DNA of 64,000 bases. Source: Lampris incognitus (Eukaryota; Chordata; Actinopteri; Lampriformes; Lampridae). The stretch is taken from contig NC_079217.1 of the NCBI RefSeq assembly GCF_029633865.1, positions 59,565,578-59,629,577 of the forward strand, given 5' to 3'. The position numbers were made by a program, and so were the translations under genes. Shown here in pieces: positions 25,004 through 31,864 of this stretch. The notes under the pieces were generated by a model. That model did not search any database and was not told the DNA's origin. It saw nothing but the letters and a program-made list of their open reading frames with translations. Numbering within the stretch: the first letter of the stretch is position 1; every line of letters begins with the position of its first letter.

Positions 25004-28000
25004 TAGGAGAAAATTTCACAAATTTGGTGATTTTCATAGAATCTGTGTGTGGTGTGGATTTGGTGTGTGTTTTTCCCCTCCCTACATGCTATGTCTACAT
25101 GTTTAATGTTGTATTGCTGTAAAGCCCCTTGAGGCAAATTTGTAATTTGTGATATTGGGTTATACAAATAAAATTGACTTGACTTGTTTTCATCTTTGTC
25201 TACATGTTTAATGTCCACATCTTCTCCGTGGATTGTCACCTTATCGTGGTGGAGAAGCTTGTGTGGTCCTGAGATCCCGAGAGCAATGCCGTCTGGAGTT
25301 ACGCTCCTGGTAGGGTCACCCATGGCGGTAAGGTCAAGGGGGAGGTCCCTGACAAAGAGCAATCCAACCAAGACCTCAACGGTGGAACAGGCGGAGGATG
25401 ATGGCTGACTTTAGGGAAGAATAACAATGGCTGGGAAGGCGGATGAAGGCTGCAGAAGAAATGGGCCCCCAGTCGTCTTGGACTTCGTGCCACTGGATCC
25501 TGACCCAGATCAGTCAAGGACCGTGTGGTCACTGTCTGTGTAACAGACTCCCCATTATAAACAAAGTCAGGCACAGGCATCCTCCATTAAGAGAATCCAC
25601 CCTAACATCCCAGATTAAGCCCTATAGCAAACAACAAGTGGTGATGGGGGCAGGATTGTGAGTTCCAGAAGCCTCTAGTCATGAGCCAGCACATCAGGGG
25701 GTGGGTGCTAGATTCAATCGCTGGGCTCTTGGAACGAGGTAGAAAGAGCCCTTCAGTAGTTGCACCCATGACCGAGCAGCCCTCTTTAGGATCCACTCTG
25801 CTCACCCCACCTAGGGAAGGAGTTAGAAAAGGTGCCCTAAAAGTAGCCTGCCTCAAACCTCCTGACTAGATTACTGTGTCCAGAGGGATAACCACATGTG
25901 GTCAAAAACACAGAAACACGAACTTTGGGGCCTGGAATGTGCACACACTGATGGATAGTGTAACCAGTGAAAGACCAGAGAGGAGAACTGCAATCATAAC
26001 TACAGAACTGAAGAGATGCTGGACTGACATAGCTGCCCTTTATGAAACCCAACGGGCAGACGAAGGACAACTGAAGGAGGCTAAGGGTGGCAATACTTTC
26101 TTCTGGAAAAGAAAAGCTGCCGATAAGCCCAGGATCCATGGTGTTGGATTTGCCATCAGGAACCAGATCATCAGTCACCTGTCTGAACTTCTTGTGGGGA
26201 TCAGTGAGCATCTCATGATCATCCGTCTGGTGCTTGCCAACAACCAGATGGCATCAGTTGTGAGTGCCTATGCCCCTACTTGAGACTCTGAAGAGGAAGT
26301 AAGACACCTTCTACACCTGCTTAGACAAGACACTGTCAAGAATCCCCAAGGGGGATAAGATTATTCTCCTTGGAGACTTCAACGCCAGGGTTGGCTGGGA
26401 TCAAGACCTCTGGAACGGCACTATAAGAAAGGAAGGCATCAGGAACATCAACTCCAATGGAGTTCTGCTTCCTAGCGAATGTATTCAGTATGACCTCACC
26501 ATCACTAACACCCTGTTTCACCAGAAAAACAAATTTAAGGCATCTTGGAGATACCCCCGCTCCAAACGGTGTCATCTCCTTGACTATGTCATTGTATGAA
26601 CCAGGGACCACTGTGCGGTGAACGTCACGGAGGCCATGATTGATGCAGATGACTACTGGAAAGATCATTGTCTCATTTGCTCCACAATGTCCATTAATGT
26701 CAAGAGGAAGAGGAGGGTTCAACAAAGCCTGGATGAAACTGCCACCCAGCAACAACTTCAGGCCTCTCTTGGGGAAACCCTCCAACAGTAATATCCCGAT
26801 GACATTGAGAGGAATTGGAGCCTGCTCAAATCCACCATCCTCGACCCCTACAAAACCACCCTTGGGTACAAGTCCAGAAAACACCAGGATTGGTTTGGTA
26901 AGAATGACACAGAGATAGAACAGCTCATCTCCAAGAAAAGGAAAGCCTTTCATGCCTGGCAAAATGATGTAATCTGCAAGGCTAAAAGAATGGCTCATTC
27001 CAGAGCCATGACAGACATCCAGAGACGGGTGAGGGAGCTTAAGAACTCTTGGTAGAAATAAAATGTTCTGGAAAGCCAGCGACTGGCAGACTCGGGTGAC
27101 ACCAGAGACTTTTTCAGCGCTGCTAAGGCCATCTATGGTCAAGCAACCGCAGCTTAAACCCCCTGTGCTCAAAGGATGGGCAGGAGCTGCTGAAGAACAA
27201 GACCATTAACGCCCGATCGAAGGAGTACTTCCTGGAACTCCTCAACTGCAACAGCACAGCTGAACTAGACATTGCCAGCCATATTCCCCAGAGTTCTATG
27301 AGAGAAGACATTGAGGAACCTCCCACCATGACAGAGGTTCAAGATGCCATAAGGAGCCTTAAGAACGACAAGGCCACTGGTCCAGATGGGATCCCAGCTG
27401 AGATCTTAAAGGAAGGTGGACCAGATCTACTGTACCACATCCACGCCCTCTTCCTCAAGGTCTGGGAAAAAGAAAAACTTCTCTCAGAGCTCAGGGATGC
27501 TCGAATAGTGGCCATATTCAAGAAAGGGGACAAGGTGGAATGTGGAAACTACAGTGGCATCTCACTCCTGTCAACAACAGGCACAGTCCTCACTCATGTC
27601 CTTGCAAACCAACTGCTAGCACTGGCTGAGGAAGTATTCCCAGAATCTCAATATAGCTTCTGCCCATCCAGAGGTACAGCAGACATGATATTTACAGCAC
27701 GGCAACTTCAGGCAAAATGCTGTGAACAAAGGCAGCCTTTGTACATGGCTTTCATAGACCTGACAAAGGCTTTTCACTCAGTAGACTGCCAGGCTATATG
27801 GAGCATACTATCAACTTATGGCTGCCCTGACAAATACATCAGAGTATTAAGGCTTCTAGATGATGGCATGTCAGTCACAGTGCTAAGCAACAGCAGCTCT
27901 GAGTTAGAGCCCTTCACTTTGGAAACGGGGTCGAACAGGGATGTATCATCGCACCCATCCTGTTTGCCATCTTTATTGCTGCCATATGCCACCTCATTGG

Positions 28001-29199
28001 CGAACAGCTGCCACAGGGGATCCCAATCCTATACAGAACTGACGGCAGGCTCTTCAACCATAATAGGTTCAAGGCCAAGAGCAAAGTCTGCAACACCACC
28101 ATCATGGAGCTTCAGTATGCAGATGACAATGTCATTGCATCACACTCAGCAGAAGGCCTCCAGGACATTCTGAATGTCTTTGCCAAGGCATACAGAGCCC
28201 AGGGTCTACCATTAAACATCAAGGCCCAGGTCCTATATCAACCTCCACCCAACCAGCCATCTACCCAGCCTACCATAAAAGTGGACAACAAAATTATTGA
28301 AAAGGTTGCTTACTTCCCCTACCTCAGCAGCCTTCTCTCCTCAAAAGTTGACATCGACTCTGAGGTCAACCATCGCCTGCATTGTGCCAGTGGCACTTAC
28401 GCCAGACTCAGGAAGAGTCTTTGAAGAGTGAGACCTAAAGGCCCAAGCAAAACTCCTGGTCTACAGAGCTATTGCTCTCCCCATCCTGCTGTATGGCGCA
28501 GAGCCATGGACCATCTACAGCAGGCTCCTGAGAGCCCTGGAACAATACCATCAAAGATCTTTACGAAAGATCCTGTGGATCAGCTAGAAGGACAGACGCA
28601 CCAACATCAGCATTCTGGAAGAAGCCAACATGACTAGCATCACCACCACAATAATGCAGCACCAACTCCGATTGTCAGGCCATGTCATCCACATGTCCAA
28701 TACACGTCTCCCAAAACAGATCCTGTACTCCCAGCTGAAGAAAGGTCAGCGAGCTCCCAGCGGGCAAAATAAATATTTCAAGGACAATATCAAGACCAGA
28801 CCGAAGAAATTCAACATCACATTGAGCAACAGGGTACATATTACACTGGATAGGCACTCCTGGAAGAAATCCGTGCAGGAAGGAGCTGCATGTCATGAAA
28901 CGGAACTCTACTGTGTCGCAGAGAAAAAGAGACAGCACTTCAAGGAGACAGAGAATAAGGCTCAACCACCACCACCAAGAACCACCACTTTTCCTTGTCC
29001 ACACTGCACCAAAGTATGTGGATTACGGACTGGCTTCTACAAACATCTGAAGACCCACAAGCAGACAAACCAACGGAGAGGACAGTCATACTCGTTTCGA
29101 GTGACTGATGATGATGATGATGATGACTATGATTTCTGTAAAAATTGTTTAATGTGCAATATCCATGCGAGTGGTCAGTTTAACTATAGTATAATGCAG

Positions 29200-29238
<39 letters not shown>

Positions 29239-31627
29239 TTCCTCATTTTGTCCTAGCATTGCAAGTGATATCCTGTCCAATTCATGTCCTGTATCACACA
29301 AAATGTGTCAACAATGTCAACTGCTAGTATGTGTGAGTGTGGGCTTCACCTTGCAGGCCACTTCTCGAAGTCTCTGTCTGACTGTGAGATTCTCAGGAAG
29401 CTGTGTGCTAATAACCAGCAGAGTCTCCAGCAACTGGGCCAGAACCTGGTGAGACTCTGCGAACCAACAGACAGACCATAGAACACACCACAAATCCACA
29501 CAGAACAGACATAGGACAAACACACAAAAAATAAATAGACCATGAGGACAAATACCAGAAAGAACTTTACTTTCTAAGCAGATGTTCCTTTCCAGAGCTG
29601 GTATTGAAGAAAAATCAGCAAATCAACTAATCTAAAAAAATCCTGGTAACACTGAATTGTGTCACCGGTGGCTAGATGCATTGACTTAATGATGACTGCA
29701 GATAATGTTGATGAATAGTTTTATTAGCTAATGTATCTTTACGGACACATGTTGCTTAAAGTGCCAGATAAAAACACTAATATCTAAAGATATCTATTCA
29801 TACACTATTGATCAACTAACCTACTGTGCAATACTGAGTGTCTGTGTTATATAAATGCCTGTTGTAAAGTTGTCTTATTTGAGTATTTTTAGACTATCTT
29901 ACTCTCATTGTTGAGTGTGTTGATGGCATCATCAATGATGCAGTCTGGGTTGAAGCCTTGGGTTTTAGACAGCAAGCCCAGCAGAGAGGCAATCTTCAGC
30001 CTTACCGAGTTATCAGTCTCCTGGTGGAGGAACAAGACAGCCAGTCAGATTATTGTCAGAGTGAAGCTTTCTCTTCTGCACGTTTCCAAATTTCCATCTT
30101 TTTCTTCATGTTTTTGCGGCGCATAATGTAAACTGTGCTTAAAAGGCAAGTAAATTAAAGTTCATCATCAGTATATTTCCCTTTAGTGAATTAGATTTAG
30201 CAGTAATATTAGCACTATGCTAAGTTTCAAGGAAGCAAATCTGAAGTGGACTCTGAAGCTTTTGATCAAAACAACAATGAATTAGTTGATAATTCAGACA
30301 TGTGGGAGATAATATGTTTTTGATGCTTTCCGTTGTTCCTTGCCTTGTAGTAGTGCTCCAGCAGGATGCGGACCACACCCTCCACGCTCTCTGCCTCCAC
30401 AGGCTTACGAGCAAACTGCAGCAGATATTGAAGGGCGTCGGTGGGGTTGGTGGCCTTGCACAGGTCGATGTGTAGCGCCGCAGATTTACTGGGCTTGGAC
30501 AGGCGGAGCTTCTTCACCGAGGCTTCTTCATGGGGAATCTGTAAACATACAACGGGTTGAAGTGATAAGCAAACATGGACATTTATTCCAGTACCTTCCT
30601 CCCCTTGTTCATGACAACCCTCCTTGACATTCCTCCAGCCTTTTAGCTCTGACTTGATGGATCTGTTTATAATTTTGAAAACTTGAAGGAAACAAGAATG
30701 TCACAGCTATGATAATATTATCATAAGCATTAAGAAGAACCAGCAAAAGAACAAAGACACATTTTTGAAACGTCCTTAACAATCAAGTCAAACAAAAGAC
30801 ACAAAGACAAAGTCACATAGGAATAAGACATAAACAAAGACAAAAGCAGTAAATGTGATGGGAGTACGAACTCTGGTGGGTGTAATGGGCTGTAGCTCAA
30901 GCTTTTGCACTCCATACTATTGGTTGGAATAGTAGTTTGGCGACTACAGAATTTTAAGCATCTGTGCACATGCCCTGACAAAAAGAGGGTAATAATAAAA
31001 GAAGAAATAAAACATCTGCCCAGCTGTTCTCAGAAGGTAGACGTTTCTCTCATCTCTGGTTTGTGAGCCTACCTCATTTGGGACTTGAACCCAGTTCGTT
31101 GTCTTTGGGAAGCAAACGACATCAGCTCTTACGATGACAATATACCTTCGTAAGTCAGCGTTAAGTTAACGATTTAGACTGAGATAGTTGACTGCTGGGG
31201 TAGGCCCCAGCATCCCCACGACCCTGGGAGCAGGACAAGCGGTATGGCTAATGGATGGATGGACGTTAGCGTGCTCAGGTGTTGTAGTACATTATTATGG
31301 ACACAACCAGGTAGTTCTAGTATAAGCCACAAAGCTAAAGCGTCATCTTACATTTTAATGCTACGCTAATTATCATTCAATAAAGAAGGTTGGCTTTCAA
31401 ATGCTGGGTCGGACAGAGGGGCCAAAAAAACCCCTCTCTGTTGTCAAGGACGGAAGCTAACTAGCAAAGCTAGGTTAGCTTCCAAGCAAATGCTTTTATA
31501 ATCGTTTGCAAAAGTATAATATATATCTGTAAGGGACCATAAGGGTACAATAGTCAGGGCACCACGTTCTCACCTGAACAACTTTGGAGAACTCCTCGTA
31601 CACTCGCTTTTTTAAATGTGCTGCCAT
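7453..31627 (-). CDS. ints4: Integrator complex subunit 4, complete 24-exon coding region
   Basis: INTS4 is a nuclear scaffold of the Integrator complex. With INTS9 and INTS11 it forms the RNA cleavage module that processes snRNA 3' ends and terminates paused RNA polymerase II. I joined 24 coding exons by splice sites and phase. Together they give 975 codons with no stop, against about 963 residues in human. Signature segments include [18 protein letters not shown] at the start, [14 protein letters not shown] and [20 protein letters not shown] in the HEAT-repeat half, [20 protein letters not shown] in the middle and [18 protein letters not shown] at the end. All introns are GT-AG except intron 2 (GC-AG). 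The gene is probably functional. Its introns carry most of the transposons between 8 and 29 kb. Confidence 0.96.
7820..7940 (-). CDS. ints4: INTS4 exon 23 (residues 873-913)
   Basis: Acceptor CACCTCCAG just after a (CA)n run, donor G/GTAACA. Encodes [20 protein letters not shown] through VYMSHSAWT. Confidence 0.95.
7949..8010. repeat. (TG)n microsatellite in INTS4 intron 23
   Basis: About 30 TG units next to the exon 23 acceptor, on the intron side. Confidence 0.95.
8270..8354 (+). repeat. L2-like LINE 3'-end repeat with (ATGG)n tail, copy 1
   Basis: Pattern GGAATAGGCTCC ... CCTGTGACTCTGAGAGCAGG ... ATAATGGATGGATGG, a common fish retroposon end. The same pattern recurs near 11.03, 17.35 and 31.2 kb. 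Confidence 0.6.
8550..8693 (-). CDS. ints4: INTS4 exon 22 (residues 825-872)
   Basis: Acceptor GTTGACAG, donor CAG/GTGGGT. Encodes [20 protein letters not shown] through [10 protein letters not shown]. Confidence 0.95.
8694..9159. other. INTS4 intron 21; AT-rich, possible retroposon tail
   Basis: About 8930-9035 ends in GAAGCACTTTGTGC ... GCTACAGAAATAAATGTATT, like the 3' end of a fish retroposon. Nothing else is recognised. Confidence 0.35.
9160..9319 (-). CDS. ints4: INTS4 exon 21 (residues 771-824)
   Basis: Acceptor CCCCCCAG, donor CAG/GTTGGT. Encodes [20 protein letters not shown] through LKLPEQ. A later AG exists but only the first keeps phase with exon 20. Confidence 0.93.
9500..10370 (+). 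mobile_element. Penelope-like element 3' part with GIY-YIG endonuclease remnant
   Basis: Reading the plus strand near 9620-10080 gives a degraded C-terminal segment of a Penelope protein. It shows [14 protein letters not shown], a break near 9755, then a GIY-YIG-type core ([20 protein letters not shown], where YIGET has become YIRET) and [20 protein letters not shown]-like sequence after another frame change. The 3' UTR (10080-10370) holds two tandem copies of TTGTTTATAAGGGTGGGGAT. It ends with ATGAAACGTTTCTCTCAATA. It is 5'-truncated and dead, and antisense to INTS4 in intron 20. Confidence 0.8.
10371..10692. other. INTS4 intron 20 remainder, purine-rich patch
   Basis: 10550-10690 is GAGAGA-rich on the plus strand; no gene or named repeat. 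Confidence 0.4.
10693..10752 (-). CDS. ints4: INTS4 exon 20 (residues 751-771)
   Basis: Sixty bases, acceptor TTTTTAG, donor AG/GTAATC. Encodes [19 protein letters not shown]. Confidence 0.92.
10961..11030. repeat. Compound (GT)n-(ATGT)n-(AT)n microsatellite
   Basis: About 20 GT units, then ATGT units, then ATATAT in INTS4 intron 19. Confidence 0.95.
11030..11108 (+). repeat. L2-like LINE 3'-end repeat, copy 2
   Basis: GGGATAGGCTCCAGCATCCC ... GATAAGCGGTTTGGATAATGG directly after the compound microsatellite and just before exon 19. Confidence 0.6.
11135..11265 (-). CDS. ints4: INTS4 exon 19 (residues 708-751)
   Basis: Acceptor TGTGTAG, donor GG/GTTGGT, a weak donor. Encodes [20 protein letters not shown] through LTARTKRG. 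The donor is fixed by phase with exon 20. Confidence 0.92.
11413..11459. repeat. (GT)n microsatellite at INTS4 exon 18 donor side
   Basis: About 22 GT units beginning about 8 bases beyond the exon 18 donor. Confidence 0.95.
11467..11547 (-). CDS. ints4: INTS4 exon 18 (residues 681-707)
   Basis: Acceptor CTTTCAG, donor CAG/GTCAGT. Encodes [20 protein letters not shown] and ATAAAHQ. Confidence 0.94.
11862..11950. repeat. (AC)n and (CATCT)n microsatellites
   Basis: About 22 AC units, then TAAGCCACAGAT, then CATCT units. The pentamer repeat is the tail of the adjacent minus-strand LINE fragment. Confidence 0.9.
11925..12362 (-). mobile_element. Non-LTR retrotransposon 3' fragment (C-terminal coding end, GAGAT tail)
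   Basis: On the minus strand the sequence translates, with breaks, to the C-terminal region common in fish LINEs. It includes [19 protein letters not shown]-like and GRPRTRWRD-like blocks, followed by a (GAGAT)n tail at 11925-11950. It is severely 5'-truncated. On the plus strand it gives a meaningless proline-rich frame. Confidence 0.65.
12575..12604. repeat. (AC)n microsatellite supplying the INTS4 exon 17 donor
   Basis: On the minus strand, exon 17 is followed at once by GTGTGTGTGT; the first GT is the splice donor. Confidence 0.9.
12605..12698 (-). CDS. ints4: INTS4 exon 17 (residues 649-680)
   Basis: Acceptor CTCTTAG, donor AAG/GTGTGT, where the donor is the first unit of a (GT)n microsatellite. 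Encodes [20 protein letters not shown] and [11 protein letters not shown]. Confidence 0.94.
12849..13260 (+). mobile_element. tRNA-derived SINE copy B, full length
   Basis: Includes the tRNA-like head with B-box GGTTCGAATCC (12894-12906 region), the body with AAGCCGGATGTGGGTATGTG and the 3' end GATACAATTGGAGAGAAAAG. A G-rich stretch at 13039-13054 shows slippage. It lies in INTS4 intron 16, antisense. Confidence 0.85.
13759..13925 (-). CDS. ints4: INTS4 exon 16 (residues 594-649)
   Basis: Acceptor CCTGTAG immediately downstream of a pyrimidine-rich repeat of about 580 bases; donor CG/GTACAC. Encodes [20 protein letters not shown] through [10 protein letters not shown]. Confidence 0.94.
13930..14507 (+). 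repeat. Purine-rich GTAAGAGA/GAGTAAGA tandem repeat, about 580 bp
   Basis: Degenerate 5-, 8- and 10-base units of AGTAAGAGAGA type, almost pure purine plus T on this strand. On the INTS4 strand it is a long CTCTTACTCT tract ending at the exon 16 acceptor. Long Leu/Ser-rich frames on the minus strand are artefacts of the repeat. Confidence 0.95.
14704..14740. repeat. (TG)n microsatellite at INTS4 exon 15 donor side
   Basis: About 18 TG units within 12 bases of the exon 15 donor. Confidence 0.95.
14749..14882 (-). CDS. ints4: INTS4 exon 15 (residues 549-593)
   Basis: Acceptor GCCCCAG, donor AGG/GTAGAA. Encodes [20 protein letters not shown] through LSHLVPPLR. Confidence 0.95.
15548..15663 (-). 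CDS. ints4: INTS4 exon 14 (residues 510-549)
   Basis: Acceptor TTCTCAAG, donor T/GTATCC. Encodes [20 protein letters not shown] through PDMDDPA. Confidence 0.94.
15925..16208 (-). mobile_element. tRNA-derived SINE copy C, 5' truncated
   Basis: Same body as the other copies, reversed: TCCTCCGGTACATGTGGAG, GAGGATCACGCTATTCCCCC and GAGGAGGCGCTAGTGCAGCG. It ends abruptly at 16208 with no tRNA head. It lies in INTS4 intron 13. Confidence 0.85.
16209..16860 (+). other. Unassigned block in INTS4 intron 13 with CRE-like site and exon-like structure
   Basis: Contains TGTGACGTCACGTCC near 16258-16272 (a full CRE palindrome TGACGTCA). A block ending CAGTGACG is followed by GTAAGCATAG (about 16530). 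About 70 bases later comes CTCTCTATTTAG then GTCACG (about 16602), which looks like a small GT-AG intron on the plus strand. No conserved protein is recognised. It may be a retroelement 5' region or an antisense noncoding transcript start. Confidence 0.3.
17013..17056. repeat. (AC)n microsatellite
   Basis: About 20 AC units in INTS4 intron 13, close to the exon 13 donor. Confidence 0.95.
17093..17235 (-). CDS. ints4: INTS4 exon 13 (residues 463-510)
   Basis: Acceptor GTTCAG, donor AA/GTAGGT. Encodes [20 protein letters not shown] through YPTDRNSVW. Confidence 0.95.
17349..17432 (+). repeat. L2-like LINE 3'-end repeat, copy 3
   Basis: GCTGCTGGGATAGGCTCCAG ... GATAAGCGGCTTGG ... ATGGATGGATGGATGAATG in INTS4 intron 12. 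Confidence 0.6.
17880..18295 (-). pseudogene. Tc1-type transposase C-terminal remnant
   Basis: On the minus strand the sequence gives a degraded DDE transposase C-terminus: [18 protein letters not shown], then [14 protein letters not shown] with a catalytic-type Asp, a shifted HMLWPS segment and a C-terminal [11 protein letters not shown]-like end. Several stops and frame changes are present, and no inverted repeats are seen. Confidence 0.7.
18348..18553 (-). CDS. ints4: INTS4 exon 12 (residues 394-462)
   Basis: Acceptor CCATCAG, donor GAG/GTACAC. Encodes [20 protein letters not shown] through [11 protein letters not shown]. Confidence 0.96.
18684..19146. other. INTS4 intron 11 unique-looking AT-rich sequence
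   Basis: No repeat or coding signature recognised. Confidence 0.4.
19147..19750 (-). mobile_element. RTE-type LINE 3' fragment with (TAG)n tail
   Basis: The minus strand has a 171-codon open frame (19655-19140). It matches the C-terminal region of RTE reverse transcriptases: [40 protein letters not shown] and [13 protein letters not shown] (TAG)n tail at 19158-19180 marks the 3' end. It is 5'-truncated by or into SINE copy D. Confidence 0.8.
19751..20177 (-). mobile_element. tRNA-derived SINE copy D, nearly full length
   Basis: Complete body plus tRNA-like head (plus-strand ATTTGATCCAGCGATCTCC is the altered B-box region, about 20111-20129). It abuts the RTE fragment end. In INTS4 intron 11. 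Confidence 0.85.
20413..20499. repeat. (AC)n microsatellite, about 43 units, preceded by (CAGCA)n
   Basis: Long CA run about 15 bases from the INTS4 exon 11 donor, with five CAGCA units at 20385-20410. Confidence 0.97.
20514..20688 (-). CDS. ints4: INTS4 exon 11 (residues 336-394)
   Basis: Acceptor CACATAG just after a (CT)n tract, donor G/GTATGA. Encodes [20 protein letters not shown] through [10 protein letters not shown]. Confidence 0.95.
20696..20790. repeat. (GA)n microsatellite at INTS4 exon 11 acceptor
   Basis: About 40 GA units; on the INTS4 strand a CT tract ending about 8 bases before the acceptor AG. Confidence 0.97.
21035..21960 (+). mobile_element. L1-derived mini-element: tandem 5' monomers joined to an L1 3' end
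   Basis: Two related units (about 21125-21395 and 21420-21685) share GGCCTCGCC, GGGCCCAGG, CGGCCCTGACCAGAGCTGT-like sequence and TAGCCCATGCAGACCAGCAG. This looks like tandem promoter monomers in the 5' UTR of a fish L1. They are followed almost directly by GCTGTGGGCTGGGGGAAACG and a tail like GTATGCAAGTATATGAAAG, which resembles fish L1 3' UTRs. No ORF1 or ORF2 lies between. Probably a non-autonomous or internally deleted L1, in INTS4 intron 10, antisense. Confidence 0.55.
21989..22060 (-). CDS. ints4: INTS4 exon 10 (residues 312-335)
   Basis: Acceptor GTTTCCAG, donor AGG/GTGAGT. Encodes [20 protein letters not shown] and SDLR. Confidence 0.95.
22279..22331. repeat. (TG)n microsatellite
   Basis: About 26 TG units close to the INTS4 exon 9 donor. 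Confidence 0.97.
22350..22470 (-). CDS. ints4: INTS4 exon 9 (residues 271-311)
   Basis: Acceptor CCAATCAG, donor CTG/GTGAGA. Encodes [20 protein letters not shown] through [10 protein letters not shown] (GT)n run starts about 20 bases past the donor. Confidence 0.95.
22755..23143 (-). mobile_element. tRNA-derived SINE copy E with internal deletion
   Basis: Body and tRNA-like head are present, but about 40 bases are missing at 22937 (CAGGGGGAC joins CCCCAGTTCCC directly). It starts with a T-rich end at 22755. In INTS4 intron 8. Confidence 0.85.
23319..23407 (-). CDS. ints4: INTS4 exon 8 (residues 242-271)
   Basis: Acceptor GTGTAG, donor AG/GTGAGG. Encodes [19 protein letters not shown] and [10 protein letters not shown]. 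Confidence 0.95.
23731..23781 (-). CDS. ints4: INTS4 exon 7 (residues 225-241)
   Basis: A 51-base exon, acceptor CTTTCAG, donor CAG/GTAATC. Encodes [17 protein letters not shown]. Confidence 0.93.
24036..24250 (+). mobile_element. Penelope-like element 3' UTR fragment
   Basis: Parallels the 9.5-10.4 kb element's end: ACATCWGTCRCCATCTTACA, AATAGTACACATGGCCATTG, TTGTTTATAAGGGTGG and GATGAGTGATGAAA. No coding part. Confidence 0.7.
24325..24407 (-). CDS. ints4: INTS4 exon 6 (residues 197-224)
   Basis: Acceptor CCAGTAG, donor ATG/GTAAGA. Encodes [20 protein letters not shown] and TAAIKAM, one of the best conserved INTS4 segments. Confidence 0.95.
24798..24912 (-). CDS. ints4: INTS4 exon 5 (residues 159-197)
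   Basis: Acceptor TTTGTCTCAG directly downstream of a long (CT)n tract; donor G/GTGTGT. Encodes [21 protein letters not shown] second AG ten bases into the exon would lose HLS and break the phase, so the upstream AG is chosen. Confidence 0.9.
24916..25004. repeat. (GA)n microsatellite at INTS4 exon 5 acceptor
   Basis: About 42 GA units; on the INTS4 strand an uninterrupted CT tract running into TTTGTCTCAG. Confidence 0.97.
25075..25190 (+). repeat. Short retroposon 3' tail
   Basis: GTAAAGCCCCTTGAGGCAAA, then GATATTGGGTTATACAAATA and AAATTGACTTGACTTG, a widespread fish repeat end. The class is not assigned. Confidence 0.5.
25876..26640 (+). pseudogene. LINE endonuclease (EEP) domain, broken
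   Basis: [30 protein letters not shown] and [11 protein letters not shown] mark the endonuclease N-terminal half, ending at a TGA near 26283. After a shift come [16 protein letters not shown]-like and LLDYVIV-like blocks up to about 26600. Confidence 0.75.
27298..28440 (+). pseudogene. LINE reverse transcriptase, broken
   Basis: Opens with [20 protein letters not shown]. It has [18 protein letters not shown] (usually YRGISLL), [18 protein letters not shown] and [14 protein letters not shown], then shifts frame near 27930. The catalytic block appears in another frame as [14 protein letters not shown] (28104-28150). Stops follow at 28424. Confidence 0.8.
28630..29128 (+). pseudogene. LINE C-terminal region with C2H2 zinc finger
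   Basis: [20 protein letters not shown] resembles the LINE C-terminal LRWxGHV block. [20 protein letters not shown] followed by KTH is a C2H2 finger. The Asp run after it is the (GAT)n tail being read. Confidence 0.7.
29204..29236. repeat. (GT)n microsatellite
   Basis: About 16 GT units between the LINE tail and INTS4 exon 4. Confidence 0.95.
29350..29456 (-). CDS. ints4: INTS4 exon 4 (residues 123-158)
   Basis: Acceptor TTCGCAG, donor AAG/GTGAAG. Encodes (K)[17 protein letters not shown] through LREVACK. Confidence 0.95.
29903..30020 (-). CDS. ints4: INTS4 exon 3 (residues 84-123)
   Basis: Acceptor CCACCAG, donor A/GTAAGA. Encodes [18 protein letters not shown] through [10 protein letters not shown]. 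Confidence 0.95.
30344..30538 (-). CDS. ints4: INTS4 exon 2 (residues 19-83), GC donor
   Basis: Acceptor TTTACAG, phase 0 at both ends. Encodes [19 protein letters not shown] through RILLEHYYK. The donor reads AAG/GCAAGG. No GT lies nearby, and residue alignment requires the exon to end here. Confidence 0.93.
30539..31573. other. INTS4 intron 1, including L2-like repeat copy 4 (31190-31264)
   Basis: Mostly unrecognised AT-rich sequence. 31190-31264 has GCTGGGGTAGGCCCCAGCAT ... GGACAAGCGG ... AATGGATGGATGG, matching copies 1-3. Confidence 0.5.
31574..31627 (-). CDS. ints4: INTS4 exon 1 (residues 1-18)
   Basis: Starts at the ATG at 31627, encodes [18 protein letters not shown] and ends CAG before GTGAGA. 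The start matches the vertebrate INTS4 N-terminus almost exactly. Confidence 0.95.
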
Positions 31628-31864
31628 GATTGAAGCGGCGAAGCACGGCGCAGGTAAATAAACGCGATTGTCCCTAGCGAGTTGCCGTCGCTATGGCAAC
31701 CACGAAATACGCGATTCGTGTTTCTGTCTTCATTTCTTGCTTTATAGCGTCTGTGTCTTCGTCCGCAACTGTATAAGAATGTGTAATAAAGAAGGCAAAC
31801 AAAATCTTATTATTATTCGTCGTCTCCTTCTTCGTCGTCGTCTTCCTCTACTTTTTTCACTTTT
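31628..31864 (-). promoter_or_regulatory. INTS4 5' flank, presumed TATA-less promoter
   Basis: GC-richer than its surroundings near the ATG. An inverted motif at 31681-31700 has half-sites GTTGCC and GGCAAC, resembling RFX X-box halves, but the 8-base spacing is wider than the 0-3 of the usual consensus. No TATA box is seen. Beyond 31865 the sequence is an L1/Tx1-type fragment, so the promoter is probably compact. Confidence 0.35.

Larger units (their letters stand above)
25191..29140 (+). mobile_element. Decayed non-LTR retrotransposon with EEP endonuclease, RT and C2H2 finger
   Basis: A near full-length LINE in INTS4 intron 4, antisense to the gene. The 5' UTR starts near GTGGATTGTCACCTTATCGT. 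It then holds an endonuclease/exonuclease/phosphatase domain, a reverse transcriptase, a C-terminal C2H2 finger and a (GAT)n tail at 29107-29128. Endonucleases of this type are often named craniofacial development protein 2-like in databases. I cannot assign the clade with confidence. Many stops and shifts make it inactive. Confidence 0.8.
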
